DNA of 64,000 nucleotides from the NCBI GenBank assembly GCA_000149265.1, contig CH002344.1, positions 667,640-731,639 on the forward strand, in the 5' to 3' direction. Source of the stretch: Ciona savignyi (taxonomy: Eukaryota > Chordata > Ascidiacea > Phlebobranchia > Cionidae). The notes below the pieces were generated by a model, which ran no database searches, was not told where the DNA came from, and saw only the letters and a program-made list of their open reading frames with translations. The first letter of the stretch is position 1. Every line of letters begins with the position of its first letter. Made by a program: the position numbers and the translations under genes. Below, in pieces: positions 46,048-59,000 of this stretch.

Positions 46048-46053
46048 AATAAA
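46048..46053 (+). promoter_or_regulatory. Polyadenylation signal AATAAA (gene A)
   Basis: 160 bp after the stop; the homologous hexamer follows gene C at 54060. Confidence 0.45.
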
Positions 46054-46517
46054 TGTTAGTTTATTGAAAAAAAGTACATGGTTCAAATCACAATACCACG
46101 TTTTAGAACCTGCTACAGGTGCTGAAATAACGTGATAATCACAATGGTAAAAACAAAACACATGATCTTGAGTTTAGTGGAATTATTGCACTGAAACGAT
46201 TGTGACATTTCTAAAATTTGTATTCCGATTTTTGGAAAAAAAAGACTAACTTGCATCGAGTCTGTTTGAAGTTATAGCTGACACCTCTAAATTTTCGATT
46301 ACGACCTTGTATTACGGAGCGTTAGAGCATACTGGTCTCTGGATTGAGTGGGGTTAAATGTTGTAAGTAAAAGTTTTTGAAGTGTCAGCTAATATTATTA
46401 GATATACAGGGTAAATTTACGTTAAATCGTACCAGGAAAATTTGCGCTAAGCCAAGAATATCTTATAACATTTATATAAATTTTTAACTTTGACATTTAA
46501 AGTCATTTGTCCTTTCT

Positions 46518-46716
46518 ATTGCAGTGTGTTGTATATGATAGACACGTTCCTTCAATTTGGTAGAACCCATTAATCCGCTTGGTTTAGGCAATGTCCGTAA
46601 AGTGCTTTGCCCAAGGACACAACCGAATAGCTAGCGACCAGTTTTGAATCTGCAACCCTTCGACTGAAGGGCGGCGCACTAAACCACCAGACTAATCTGT
46701 CGAAATTTCCGGCTCT
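46518..46716 (-). mobile_element. tRNA-related SINE upstream of gene B
   Basis: Body and head of a reverse copy lacking its tail. Together with 46717-46826 it closely matches 57300-57605, a piece of intron in the dehydrogenase gene, so it arrived as part of a larger block rather than by its own insertion. Confidence 0.75.
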
Positions 46717-46826
46717 CTTCCCATGGTTATAAACCAACCTTCCAAGCACTGTCATAGCTCCAGAAATCTGATTGCAGGCACCAGCTGTATTGTGATACCT
46801 GTCTGATAAAACCTTACCTCTTATTC
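46717..46826. repeat. Duplicated dehydrogenase-intron sequence
   Basis: About 110 bp of non-SINE sequence (AAATTTCCGGCTCT, CATGGTTATAAACCAACCTT, CCAAGCACTGTCATAGCTCC, CTTATTCAC) also present at 57488-57604. The match ends at TTATTCAC, directly before the CTTCAG acceptor of gene B exon 2. Confidence 0.75.
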
Positions 46827-46833
46827 ACTTCAG

Positions 46834-49800
46834 GCAAGAAGTATGACTGCGATTGCTATCGAGACAAACAACTGTGCATGCGTACCGGGGTTCGAGTGAA
46901 GGGATTCTATTACGAATGGCAGAGATGCAATGGCTACAACGACTGTGGGGATTGGAGCGACGAGAATAACTGCACTGAGAAATGCAGCCGGTTAAATTTA
47001 ACGATGTGTGACTGTTATGAGAAAGGTACATGTGACCGTGAGGGATTGATCTTTCGCCGGGGTTGTTATCGGTCAAATTATGCCTGCGACGGGAGAAACT
47101 ATTGTGGAGACTGGAGCGATGAAAGGAACTGCAGCTATTCCTGTGCCCGTAACGAAAACGAATGCAAATGTCACATGAACGGGGGGAAGTGTGATTCGAA
47201 TGGGATTATCATCACGCATTGCTATCGTGACAGGCACAAGTGCAACGGTAGGAACCATTGCGGTGATTGGACCGACGAACAGAATTGCACCTGTGGTCGA
47301 GAATACTTGAAATGCGGTTGTATTCTAAACTCAAACAACTGTACATCTTACACTGGCTGCGTTAAAAGGAAACAAGTTTTTAATGGAGTGCAAAACTGTG
47401 AGGATTTATCAGACGAACCATGCGAAAGAATAAGAACAAATTTGAGAAGGGCTGTTCCGTACTACAGACAACGAACTCGAGAAACTACAACTACAAACAT
47501 TATTCTGTGTCGAAACGCTTCTTCATACCAATACCTTATCGATTTAAAAAGGATTAGTCCTCACAAAATTAATTGTACCCAAGCGGGTATTTATTCGGAT
47601 GAGAACTTCACTCGTATTGATAATCAGTGGTGGTGTTCTAATAACTTCCTTTTGAAGTCTGGTTTGCAGTTGTGTGCAAATAAGGCCTTTGTTATTGCAC
47701 CTAATCTCTGCAACGGATTTGCAGATTGCTCTGACGGAAGTGACGAACTATATGACGTACCAGGATTTAAATGCAGAGCGCGGAATAATTACACACAGAT
47801 CAAACAATCTTGCGTTCTTCCCCAAGTTAATCTTCGCAACAACATCTCTTACTGTCAGGATGAATCGGACATGTGCTATGTTGATGGACAGTTGAAATGC
47901 TTTCGTTGCTTGGATAGAAAGTTGTTGATCGCGCCAAAACAAGTATGCGATGGCGTCATTGATTGCTACGATATGTCAGATGAATGCCTCTGCGAAGATC
48001 AAACAATATGTGCTGAGGTTCTGGGAAATTCTAGACAGCAATGCCCGCTTGGCCAAATGTTATGCAACCATGAATGCATGCCAAACGAATACGTCATGTG
48101 CAATAAATCATTGAACTGCAACGGAAATTTAAACTCAAAATATTGCATGAAATCAGGCATAGAAAGTAGAAGTCTCCACGATGGCACAGGTTACATATTC
48201 TGTCCAACTGACAGAAAAAATGTATTTTACACGAACGCGAGTATGTGCGATGGGATACCAGAATGCTACAGCCGTCAAGACGAATGCGGAGTAGGTTGTC
48301 CAAACGAATCTCATTTTTGTAACTTTGACATTTCATGCCACACCTCGCGTATAACAGAAATATGGGAACAGACGGGGCTGATATTTCTCCTAAAACGAGG
48401 TTATTGTGATGGTCGGCCGAGGTCCAGTCTCCCAACCTGTCCGCTCGGATTTGATGAAACAAATTGCACTGGTCGATATTACTGCCATACTGCGACCAAA
48501 GACCTTTATAGCATCAACCAGTCACTTTTATGTGATGGTGTGTTGGATTGCGACGATGGATCTGACGAGTGGAAATCTGTGTGCAACAGAACTAGGTTTT
48601 ATTGTCGCAGTAAGAAACCACTCTCGGTCTCACGTGCCGATGTCGAAAATGGGATCAGGGATTGCAGCGATGGCAGTGACGAATGCCCGAGAAACAGCAA
48701 GAAAAAGAGTTTGTTTTCATCTCCATTTGAAATGATTGGCAATCCTTTATTTCGTGTGATTCTATGGATAATGGGGGTACTCTCTCTAGGCGGAAATGTT
48801 GCAGTGTTTACAATTTCAATGTTGAAGACCAGAGCAGCTATAACAAAACCTTTGAAGTTGGCATTTCTTTGCCTTATTGCCAACCTTTCCGTTTCAGATT
48901 CTCTCATGGGAATTTACATATTATCAGTTTCAACAAGTGGTAGGCAGTTTTCCGGGAGATATTGCTATCATGATGCTGAATGGAGAAGCAGCCGTGCTTG
49001 CTCTGTGCTTGGTTCCATGGCTGTAATTTCGACCGAAGTCTCGGCATTCACAATGGCGACAATGACTATCTTTCGACTTCTATCTGTGTATTTTCCAATA
49101 AAAATGACTAACATTAAACGTGCAGTGTACGTTGTACCGATAACATTCGCATGGTGCGTCGGAATACTTATCGGAACTCTCCCGCTAGTCAACTACCGAT
49201 CAGGGTATTTCGTCAACTCCGCTTGGTATCCTAACTACTTCTATAAGAGACGAGAAATGAAGAAGACAGATATGGAGCAATTGGCGGCTCGTGTGGCTGA
49301 ATTTTCGGGAAATGTTTCCAGTATGGATTGGTTTGGTGTAAAAGCAACCATCTCCAATGCCTTTAAAGAACTTAAGATCAAAGGTGAATTTGGCTACTTC
49401 GGCGAGACCAGTGTCTGCTTACCAAGACTATTTGTTAAAGTCGGCGATGGTGCTTGGGGGTATTCGACATTCATCATTGTACTTAACTTTTTCCTGTTTA
49501 TATTCATGGCTGTGAGCTACATCACCATGTATCAAAGAAGTAGGAAAGTCGTTAAATGTGGAACGAAGAAGTTGAAAAGATTGCTCCGAACCATTTCTTT
49601 GATGATTCTGTCCAACTTTTGCTGCTGGATGCCGATATGTATCATGTCCTTTATTAGCTTAGCTGGTATAAAGCTTGACAAAATCGTTTATGTCGTATGT
49701 GCCGGAGTTTTACTTCCGATCAACAGTGTTCTGAATCCAATAATCTACTCTGATATCGCCATGAGTTACGTACGGAAAGTGTTCAAAAACCATGATACGA

Positions 49801-49844
49801 CAACCACTTCGCAGAATGCTGGAAATCGTACTACGAACCTGTAA
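46834..49844 (+). CDS. LDLa-repeat/7TM receptor, gene B (no signal exon seen)
   Basis: A single 3,011-nt exon, exactly as long as exon 2 of genes A and C, preceded by a CACTTCAG acceptor and opening in the same phase. It encodes the full ectodomain and 7TM domain with only scattered substitutions, for example GNII to GIII near residue 115 and NDTT-like changes at the end. The first in-frame ATG is at 46878, inside the first LDLa module, and would give a protein without a signal peptide. No homologue of exon 1 or the promoter block exists between gene A and this exon. Either it is joined to a distant first exon (for example that of gene A, by skipping exon 2A), or it uses an unrelated exon, or it is a silent copy. 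The intact reading frame argues against long-standing silence, although gene conversion could maintain it. Confidence 0.85.
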
Positions 49845-50097
49845 CATAATCGCACTGCTTACCTGAATGAAATATATATAATATAATTATTGCTACCAAT
49901 CGCATATTAAATTAATCGATTTAATTGTAACGTAATGTTAAAAAATCGACATATTTAAAAAAATATATTGATTTAAAGCACAAAGTCGGGGCTAATTTGC
50001 ATATTTTGAAGCTTGGAGCGTAAATGAGACTGTTCACCAGTTTCATTAGAATTAAACGTATTATAATTTATGTAAAAAGGGTTTAAGATCAATATTG

Positions 50098-50463
50098 GGA
50101 TCAAGATAAATTATCAAAAGACAAATCACGATATGTCATGACGTACAAATAGTCCGGAGATTATTGATGGTTTGCAGTATGTTTACAGTATAGGCAACTT
50201 GGCTTTAACTGTAATAGCCAGTTGTATCAGACAAAGATTACAACAAGAAGGATCAGTTATGGAACCAAACTCTAGTGGTTCCACTACACTTAAGTAGTTT
50301 TACTTTAAATAAGTTACACTTTCTTTGTATAATTTATATATATTTAAGTTATTATAAAAAACTATATGAGTGGTCTAATATATAGGTTTACAACCTTCTT
50401 TTACATATGCAGTCGTTGTTTCTTGAGCCAACACGAAAATGTCTAATTGATTTAAGAACAGAA
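50098..50463 (+). promoter_or_regulatory. Promoter block of LDLa-receptor gene C
   Basis: Counterpart of 42115-42495 with the same possible TATA element (50378-50384), 80 bp before the ATG, and the same GTCTAATTGATTTA leader-like sequence. Confidence 0.45.
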
Positions 50464-53400
50464 ATGAAGATTATCGTCGTCCTTGTAGTTATGCTAGGAC
50501 TTTTTGTGAAAGGTAAGAATATTAAGTTATATTTGTAAGAGAATTAGGAAAACACGTTTTGTAGTAAAATACTGGTTTAACAGTAAAAAAAACTGTCGTT
50601 TGCCGTTTTTTAGTCCCGTTTCGTGTTTTCGTCGATGAAACAAAAAATAATATAAACCAAACTAATTCTATATGACCATGGTATAATTGAATCTATCTAT
50701 CAGCGTACAATTGAATTTATCTAAGATAGTATATGATATTCATATTTATGTACAATTGCATCTATCTATCTGTGTATAATTGATTCTATCTAGGATAGGA
50801 TAGGATATTCATGTTTATGTACAATTGAATTTATCTTCGTACAATTGAATCTATCTTCGTACAATTAAATCTATCTATTGTCACTTCAGGCAAGAAGTAC
50901 GACTGTGATTGCTATCGAGACAAACAACTGTGCATGCGTACCGGGGTTCGAGTGAAGGGATTCTATTACGAATGGCAGAGATGCAACGGCTACAACGACT
51001 GTGGGGATTGGAGCGACGAGAATAACTGCACTGAGAAATGCAGCCGGTTAAATTTAACGATGTGTGACTGTTATGAGAAAGGTACATGTGACCGTGAGGG
51101 ATTGATCTTTCGCCGGGGTTGTTATCGGTCAAATTATGCCTGCGACGGTAGAAACTATTGTGGAGACTGGAGCGATGAAAGAAACTGCAGCTATTCTTGC
51201 GCCCGTAACGAAAACGAATGCAAATGTCACATGAACGGGGGCAAGTGTGATCCGCATGGGGATATCATCACGCATTGCTATCGTGACAGGCACAAGTGCA
51301 ACGGTAGGAACCATTGCGGTGATTGGACCGACGAACAGAATTGCACATGTGGTCGGGAAGACTTAAAATGCGGTTGTATTTTAAACTCAAACAACTGTAC
51401 ATCTTACACTGGCTGCGTGCAAAGGGAACAAGTTTTTAATGGAGTGCGAAATTGTGAGGATTTATCAGACGAACCATGCGAAAGAATAAGAACAAATTTG
51501 AGAAGGGCTGTACCGTACTACAGACAACGAACTAGAGAAACTACAACTACAAACATTATTCTGTGTCGAAACGATTCTTCCTACCAATACCTTATCGATT
51601 TAAAAAGGATTAGTCCTCACAAAATTAATTGTACCCAAGTGGGTATTTATTCGGATAAGAACTTCACTCGTATTGATAATCAGTGGTGGTGTTCTAATAA
51701 CTTCCTTTTGAAGGCTGGTTTGCAGTTGTGTGCAAATAAGGCCTTTGTTATTGCACCTAATCTGTGCAACGGATTTGCAGATTGCTCTGACGGAAGTGAC
51801 GAACTATATGACGTACCAGGATTTAAATGCAGAGCGCGGAATAATTACACCCAGATCAAACAATCTTGCGTTCTTCCTCAAGTTAATCTTCGCAACAACA
51901 TTTCTTACTGTCAGGATAATTCGGACATGTGCTATGTTGATGGACAGTTACAATGCTTTCGTTGCTTGGATAGAAAGTTGTTGCTTGCGCCGAAACAAGT
52001 ATGCAATGGCGTTATTGATTGTTACGATATGTCAGATGAATGCCTCTGCGAGGATCAGACAATTTGTGCTGAGGTTCTGGGAAAATCAAGACAGCAATGC
52101 CCGCTTGGCCAAATGTTATGCAACCATGAATGTATGGCAAACGAATACGTCATGTGCAATAAATCATTGAACTGCAACGGAAACTTAAACTCGAAATACT
52201 GCATGAAATCAGGCATAGAAAGTAGAAGTCTCCATAATGGCACAGGTCACATAATGTGTCCAACTGACAGAAAAAGAGTATTTTACACGAACGCGAGTAT
52301 GTGCGATGGGATACCAGAATGCTACAGCCGTCAAGACGAATGCGGAGTTGGTTGTCCAAACGAATCTCATTTTTGTAACTTTGACATTTCATGCCACACC
52401 TCACGTATAACAGAAATATGGGAAAGAAGGGGTGTAATATTTCTCCTAAAACGAGGTTATTGTGATGGTCGGCCGAGGTCCAGTCTCCCAACCTGTCCGC
52501 TCGGATTTGATGAAACAAATTGCACTGGTCGATATTACTGCCATACTGCGACCAAAGACCTTTATAGCATCAACCAGTCACTTTTATGCGATGGTGTGTT
52601 GGATTGCGACGATGGGTCTGACGAGTATGAATCTGTGTGCAACAGAACTAGGTTTTATTGTCGCAGTAAGAAACCACTCTCGGTCTCACGTGCCGATGTC
52701 GAAAATGGGATCAGGGATTGCAGCGATGGCAGTGACGAATGCCCGAGAAACAGCAAGAAAAAGAGTTTGTTTTCATCTCCATTTGAAATGATTGGCAATC
52801 CTTTATTTCGGGTGATTCTATGGATAATGGGAGTTCTCTCTCTAGGCGGAAATATTGCAGTGTTTACAATTTCAATGTTGAAGACCAGAGCAGCTATAAC
52901 AAAACCTTTAAAGTTGGCATTTCTTTGCCTTATTGCCAACCTTTCGGTTTCAGATTCTCTCATGGGCATCTACATATTATCAGTTTCAACAAGTGGTAGG
53001 AAGTTTTCCGGGAGATATTGCTATCATGATGCTGAATGGAGAAGCAGCAGTGCTTGCTCTGTACTTGGTTCCATGGCTGTAATTTCGACCGAAGTCTCGG
53101 CATTCACAATGGCAACAATGACTATCTTTCGACTTCTGTCTGTGTTTTTTCCAATAAAAATGACTAACATTAAACGTGCAGTGTACGTTGTACCGATAAC
53201 ATTCGCATGGTGCGTCGGAATACTTATCGGAACTCTCCCGCTAGTCAACTACCGATCAGGGTATTTTGTCAACTCTGTTTGGTATCCAAACTACTTCTAT
53301 AAGAGACGAGAAATGAAGAAGACAGATATGGAGCAATTGGCGGCTCGTGTGGCTGAATTTTCGGGAAATGTTTCCAGTATGGATTGGTTTGGTGTAAAAG

Positions 53401-53900
53401 CAACCATCTCCAATGCCTTTAAAGAACTTAAGATCAAAGGTGAATTTGGTTACTTTGGCGAGACCAGTGTCTGCTTACCAAGACTATTTGTTAAAGTCGG
53501 CGATGGTGCTTGGGGGTATTCCACATTCATCATTGTACTTAACTTTTTCCTGTTTATATTCATGGCTGTGAGCTACATCACCATGTATCAAAGAAGTAGG
53601 AAAGTCGTTAAATGTGGAACGAAGAAGTTGAAAAGATTGCTCCGAACCATTTCTTTGATGATCCTGTCCAACTTCTGCTGCTGGATGCCGATATGTATCA
53701 TGTCCTTTATTAGCTTAGCTGGTATAAAGCTTGACAAAATCGTTTATGTTGTATGTGCCGGAGTTTTACTTCCGATAAACAGTGTTCTGAATCCAATCAT
53801 CTACTCTGATATCGCCATGAGTTACGTACGGAAAGTGTTCAAAAACCATGGATCGACAACCAGTTCTCAGAATGCTGGAAATCGTACTACGAACCTGTAA
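50464..53900 (+). CDS. LDLa-repeat/7TM receptor, gene C
   Basis: Two exons, 50464-50512 and 50890-53900, giving 1,019 aa. The signal peptide is MKIIVVLVVMLGLFVKG, one codon longer than in gene A. Exon 2 matches gene A in length and layout: LDLa modules, then a rhodopsin-type 7TM domain with CCWMP and NPIIY. It is slightly more diverged in the ectodomain than B is from A (for example CDPHGDII in module 3, ERRGVIFLL in place of EQTGLIFLL, RKRVFYTN). The 7TM part is almost unchanged. The downstream flank to about 54250 also matches that of gene A, so A and C are duplicates of one roughly 4.1-kb cassette. Polyadenylation signal at 54060. Confidence 0.93.
50581..50664 (-). repeat. 120-bp interspersed repeat in intron 1 of gene C
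   Basis: Shortened counterpart of the copy at 42611 in gene A. Confidence 0.55.
50690..50880. repeat. Short tandem repeat in intron 1 of gene C
   Basis: GTACAATTGAATCTATC-type units, including a block GGATAGGATAGGATATTCAT that resembles the SINE tail. Longer than the array in gene A. Confidence 0.7.
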
Positions 53901-54059
53901 CATAATCGCACTGCTCACCTGAACTAAATATATATAATATATTTTATTGCTGCCAATCGTATATTCAATCAATCAATTTCATTTTAACGTCATGCCCGAA
54001 CATATTTCTGATAGAAAAAACATACGGATATTTATAAGTGTGTAAGTTAAATGTAGAAA

Positions 54060-54065
54060 AATAAA
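54060..54065 (+). promoter_or_regulatory. Polyadenylation signal AATAAA (gene C)
   Basis: 160 bp after the stop, in the flank shared with gene A. Confidence 0.45.
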
Positions 54066-54249
54066 TGTTAGTTTATTGAAAAAAGTACATTGATTTAAAT
54101 CACAATACCACGTTTTAGAACCTGCTACAGGTGCTGAAATAACGTGATAATCACAATGGTAAAAAACAAAACACATGATCTTGAGTTTATAAACTCATAG
54201 TGGAATTATTGCACTGAAACGATTGTGACATTCCTAAAAGTTGTATTCC

Positions 54250-56003
54250 GATTTTTTTTAAAAAAACACCAATGTGCTTATATATGCTTATAAGCATAAC
54301 ATATACGTAATTTTTAATCGGTAACCACCGTAAACTTTACGGGTATGCAAATTAAGTAGTAAAAATTTGACTTGTACAGTAAATGCTGTGACTTGTACAG
54401 TAAAAATTTCTAACAATGTATATTATCGGGTCTGTTGAGTGTTTCCCTGGCATGATTTACCATACATTTTTCTTACCTGTTTACATGTGTTTTTATAATT
54501 TAAAGTCTTTTGTCCTTTCTAGTTAAGATAACAAACAATCAAAGTATTCTGGTCACACAATGACCGAAATGCAGAAAACGGCGGGGGTTCGTATATTCTC
54601 GGGTTTGGCGAAATTGCAATTTCCCTAAGAGTTTAGAGTAAAAAATCATACCAGTTCCGAAATATCGGCTGCCAAAACAGTAATCGACGCTGAAAATGCA
54701 AAACGGCCGTCGTGCTTATATTTTTGGTTCTGGAGAAAATTTCCCAGGCACAATTCAAACAGTATTCCCCAACACATGTCCAAAGTATATGATCGAATAA
54801 GTCATAAAAATTAAACTCGATTGCCCCTTTCTTCTTTTTAATTTGAAGCGCAAATGAGACTGTTCACATAAGAACTGAATTTATTATAATTTCTGGAAAA
54901 AAGGTTTTAGATGTTTGTTGGGCGTAGAAAATTTTTTAGTTTTTGTTTATAATCAGTATCAATTTATTTTGGATTTAAGTTTTAAGTTCTTTCATACGCG
55001 CAATAAAAGTGTATTTATTATTGATAATGCTTGTTCTAATTTGCCGGATTTTCTGGAGTAAACTAGGGTATTATAATTTTAGTTATGTTTTTTTTTAATA
55101 GTGTTATACATCTTTATTAAAAATTTAAAACTAACTTTTTATTAATTCCGACGATATCTATGCGATAATGGTTAAAATACTAAAAATGGGCCTATTTTTA
55201 TATTTTCCTGAAAAGCGGGATTTCACATTACGTTTATTTTGTGAAATTAAATATCAAGGCAATCTATCAGTATGCCAGTAATGATATTTTAAAAGTTTTT
55301 ACCTGATTGTATAACGAGTTCTACCCAATGTCCTGACAACCGGACTTGTCTGTCATTTATAGCTAGCGTGGAACAAAAAAAGGAGTCAAATTTTATTTGT
55401 AATCGCATTAAATCCAAAATCTATCTGTATCTAAAAGAGATGTTTTGTTATAGGAGGTTCCATATACTTACAACCGTCTGTTTAATTTAACTTTAAACAC
55501 ATCTTGCAAATTCTGGTGTGAGAATTCTCCACTATCATTATTACCGTTGGCACCGAAGCTCTTTTTCGTGAGATGGCAAATCTCACGCCCGTTCGTGTTT
55601 CCTTACCAAACCGTTGTGCGAGTCATGAATAAACTCGACATTAACCCGTATTCTTTATCGTGAGTCGAAATGGTAAGAAACCGACACACGCTTATTTAAA
55701 TAAGCTTAACGTGTTTATAGCAGCGAAATCAAATGTACGACGCGAACAAAAGCACAAAGGGCGATTTTTACATGCCATAACTGCAAATAATTGAGCATGA
55801 CCGATTACCATAGCAGTGCTGTATATGCATTTGGGCACAGAGTACCATGGGTGTTTCATTGCTTATGTGTGGGGAACTGGTGTGTAAGTATGGGTTCACA
55901 GGTGTGTATAACTTAAAAGAAATAGATATAGTGCTACGCACGAATATTAGCTAAATGGCTAACAATTTGAGTTTTAGCACCAAACATGATCTTGTATCTT
56001 CTT
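54250..56003. other. Intergenic, AT-rich
   Basis: The part at 54843-54925 (GAAGCGCAAATGAGACTGTT) resembles sequence downstream of gene B (50007-50090), so the duplicated cassette extended this far in some copies. No gene is seen. Confidence 0.5.
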
Positions 56004-59000
56004 TTAGTTATTTTTTCGCACGAAATCTTCAGTCGTACTTTGCGCGTCATTTGCGGTATCTTTGTTTTTGTTTTCTTGATTGGTGGCGTTTTTCGACTGC
56101 TGGTGGGGTAGTACTTTTGTCCAGAATCCAAGCTTTAGCTCTTCGGGGAAAATAGAGTAAACCCAGGATTGCATCATGTGTATCCAGTGGCCGCTGGTGC
56201 AACGTTCGTGGCCAAGTTGTTTCAAACATGCCTTCGCAAATCGTTCCGAATCTATCACCTGAGATATAAACGGAGTTTCACTGATCGGACATTAACCTGA
56301 AGCTCTAACGCCAAGTATATATTACAAACTGATTGTTTTATTATTAGTAAACTGATTGTTTGTTATAAGTAAATTCATCATATTGGACCACCAATAAAAT
56401 TTTGGAACAGAAATGGCTTTAGAGCAGTTGTGTGAAACGTAAGTAGGGCTTAGTGAGATTAACATGTTAGCGCCGGTTGGATGATTTGTTGCGAAAAGGT
56501 TTCATAACACGTGAAGGAAACTTGGAATAATGTCTTCTCCGGACGACAGTTATTAATAGAACCGATCGGATTAATGGGTTCTATACTAACTTGTAGGAAC
56601 GTGTGAATCATGCACCACACAATGCAATAGCTCCGGTAACCCGCCGGTGGGTGCGAGGTGATCTGACGATTTCCCACATGAATATCCTATCCTACTTTAT
56701 CCTATAATTAATGTTTATTCACAAAAACTTATGCTGCGTTTTATGTAGCTTACTCGATGCGACGTATATCCAATGGACGCTCTAATACCAATGGTTGCGC
56801 ATATACAGTATATACACGATACAAGCTGTGATTTTTTATTATCCGGTCATTGATAATCGTATGACGCCTATTTAGTCCATGGAACCATGTGCGTAGGAAG
56901 AAATGCCATGTAAATTCCAATGCAAATAAATAAATGTGGTACCGGAATAAATCTGTCATCAACAACTAATTTCGTGGATAATATTTAACTTCAAACTCGA
57001 AGTTTGGATATCGCACTAAAATATTGAGGTTTTTAACGTGTTTGCTTTAAGGATTTGGAAATTGATTTCAAATAGGATGTTTTCTGTGTTGGCATGAAAA
57101 AACTTTCTCGCTGAATATTGAATATATTAGTATTCTGGTAAATGGTCACTAGTATATAGGGTATTAAGGTATAAATGCTGGTGTTATGATAGGATATATG
57201 ATATAGGATATTCATGTTTATTCCTGTAAGTGGGAAAACAAAGGGGATTAACACACGGGCAATCGTCAGATCACCTCACGCCCATCGTCGGGTTACCGGA
57301 GCTATTGCACTGTGTTAAGTATAATTCACACGTTCCACAATTTAGTAGAACCCAATAACCCGCTGGATTCGGGCAAATATCCGTTAAGTGCCTTGCCCAA
57401 GGACACAACCGACTAGCTAGCGACCAGTTTCGAATCTGCAACCCTTTCGCTGAAACGCGGCGCACTTAACCACCAGACTAATCTGTAGAAATTTCCGGCT
57501 CTATTCTCATGGTTATAAACCAACCTTCCAAGCACTGTCATAGCTCCAGAAATTCGATTGCAAGCCACAGCTGTATTGTGAAACCTATATGATAAAATCT
57601 TACCCCTTATTCACAATTAAACATTAAATAATCCATCCACATATTTACACGTTTGATAACCCTCAATTATTGCGGTTACTTTTACTTGTATGCAAAAAGA
57701 AATGGTTAATTTATACGAACCAGTCAGTTGTGTTAAATGCTTTTGAATCGTATAACTTCCAGATAACGTGTAACTTACAAATATGCTCTCGGAGTCGTCT
57801 TTATTTGTTGGCACCGAAACAGTCTTTTTGACAGCTAGTGGTTGCACCGTCATGATGTCGATTTTATCTTCATATTCACAAGACGCTGCAACTAGAATAA
57901 AAGTGTAATTTTTTATAAACTTTTAATTTTTCACTTTTATTTTATTTATTTTTTTATGTGGGTGTAGCGGCCACGTATAAATATACAGACATTTGACAGT
58001 TTATTGGTTTTTAGACGTGTTTTAATGACTGCCGTTTTGCCATTTTTTCCCGTTTTCCAAATTTTTATCAAAGGTCCTGTTCATGTTTTCATCGTGGAAA
58101 CAAAAAATAAACTAAACTAGAATAACAACAGCGCGTAATTACGCTGCCAAAGTGACCAAAATTAAGGAATAACTCAGATGGGTGGGTTCGGGGACAGATT
58201 TGGATAAAAAAAATAACAAAGAGTCGAGTAGACGTTTCTCTGATTTTTTTAGTTTAGTTTTTTTATTTTTTGCCCCATTATTTAAAAAGGCAAACGGTTT
58301 AAATTACGACACAGGAGCAGGAAAGGACGGCAAAACTAACAGTCATTAAAACACGTCATTTAAAAAAAGGATATACTTTAATAAATATAGCTGACGCGGC
58401 CGCCAAACCTGAGCGAAAGACTAATAATAAGCAAACCAAAGTTAATTAAGACCAAAACAATTAATATATTATAAGATAAAGATACAGGCATTTATAAAAA
58501 AAAATGGGCCCAACGACTGACACAATTTTCTCGATAACCAGACTCTGTCTCCGAAAAAAAAAACTGGTCTAAGCCAACCAGTTACTTTAATATACAACAA
58601 CCTTCTAAAACTAACCACCAACTTTAATATACTACACATCAGACAAAGATATCCATTGTATCGTCCTACCGGTTAGTCTGGCGGTTTATTGTGGCGCCTT
58701 TCAACCGAAAGGTTGCAGGTTCGAAACTAGTCGGTTGTGCCTCTTGGCAAAGCACTTAACGGACATTGTCTGAGCCCAGCGGTGTAATGGGTTCTACCAA
58801 ATTGAAGGAAAAGGTCTATCATACACAAAACACTACAATAGGTCCTGTAACCCGACTTTGGGCTTGAAGCCTTGGTTTTCCCATTTACGGGGATACACAT
58901 GAATATCCTATCGCATCCTATCATATCCTTTGTAAAAGATTAAAAAAAAAAAAAAAAAAAATAAGAACCTGAAAACTGGCGAAGAAACGATTTGGCCCCA

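Noticed and set aside
57617-57778. Continuation of the minus-strand frame beyond dehydrogenase exon 4 to a stop
   Set aside because: A good donor (TTT|GTAAGT) ends exon 4 at 57779, and the next exon (56258-56004) supplies the family C-terminus in phase. The continuation is intron.
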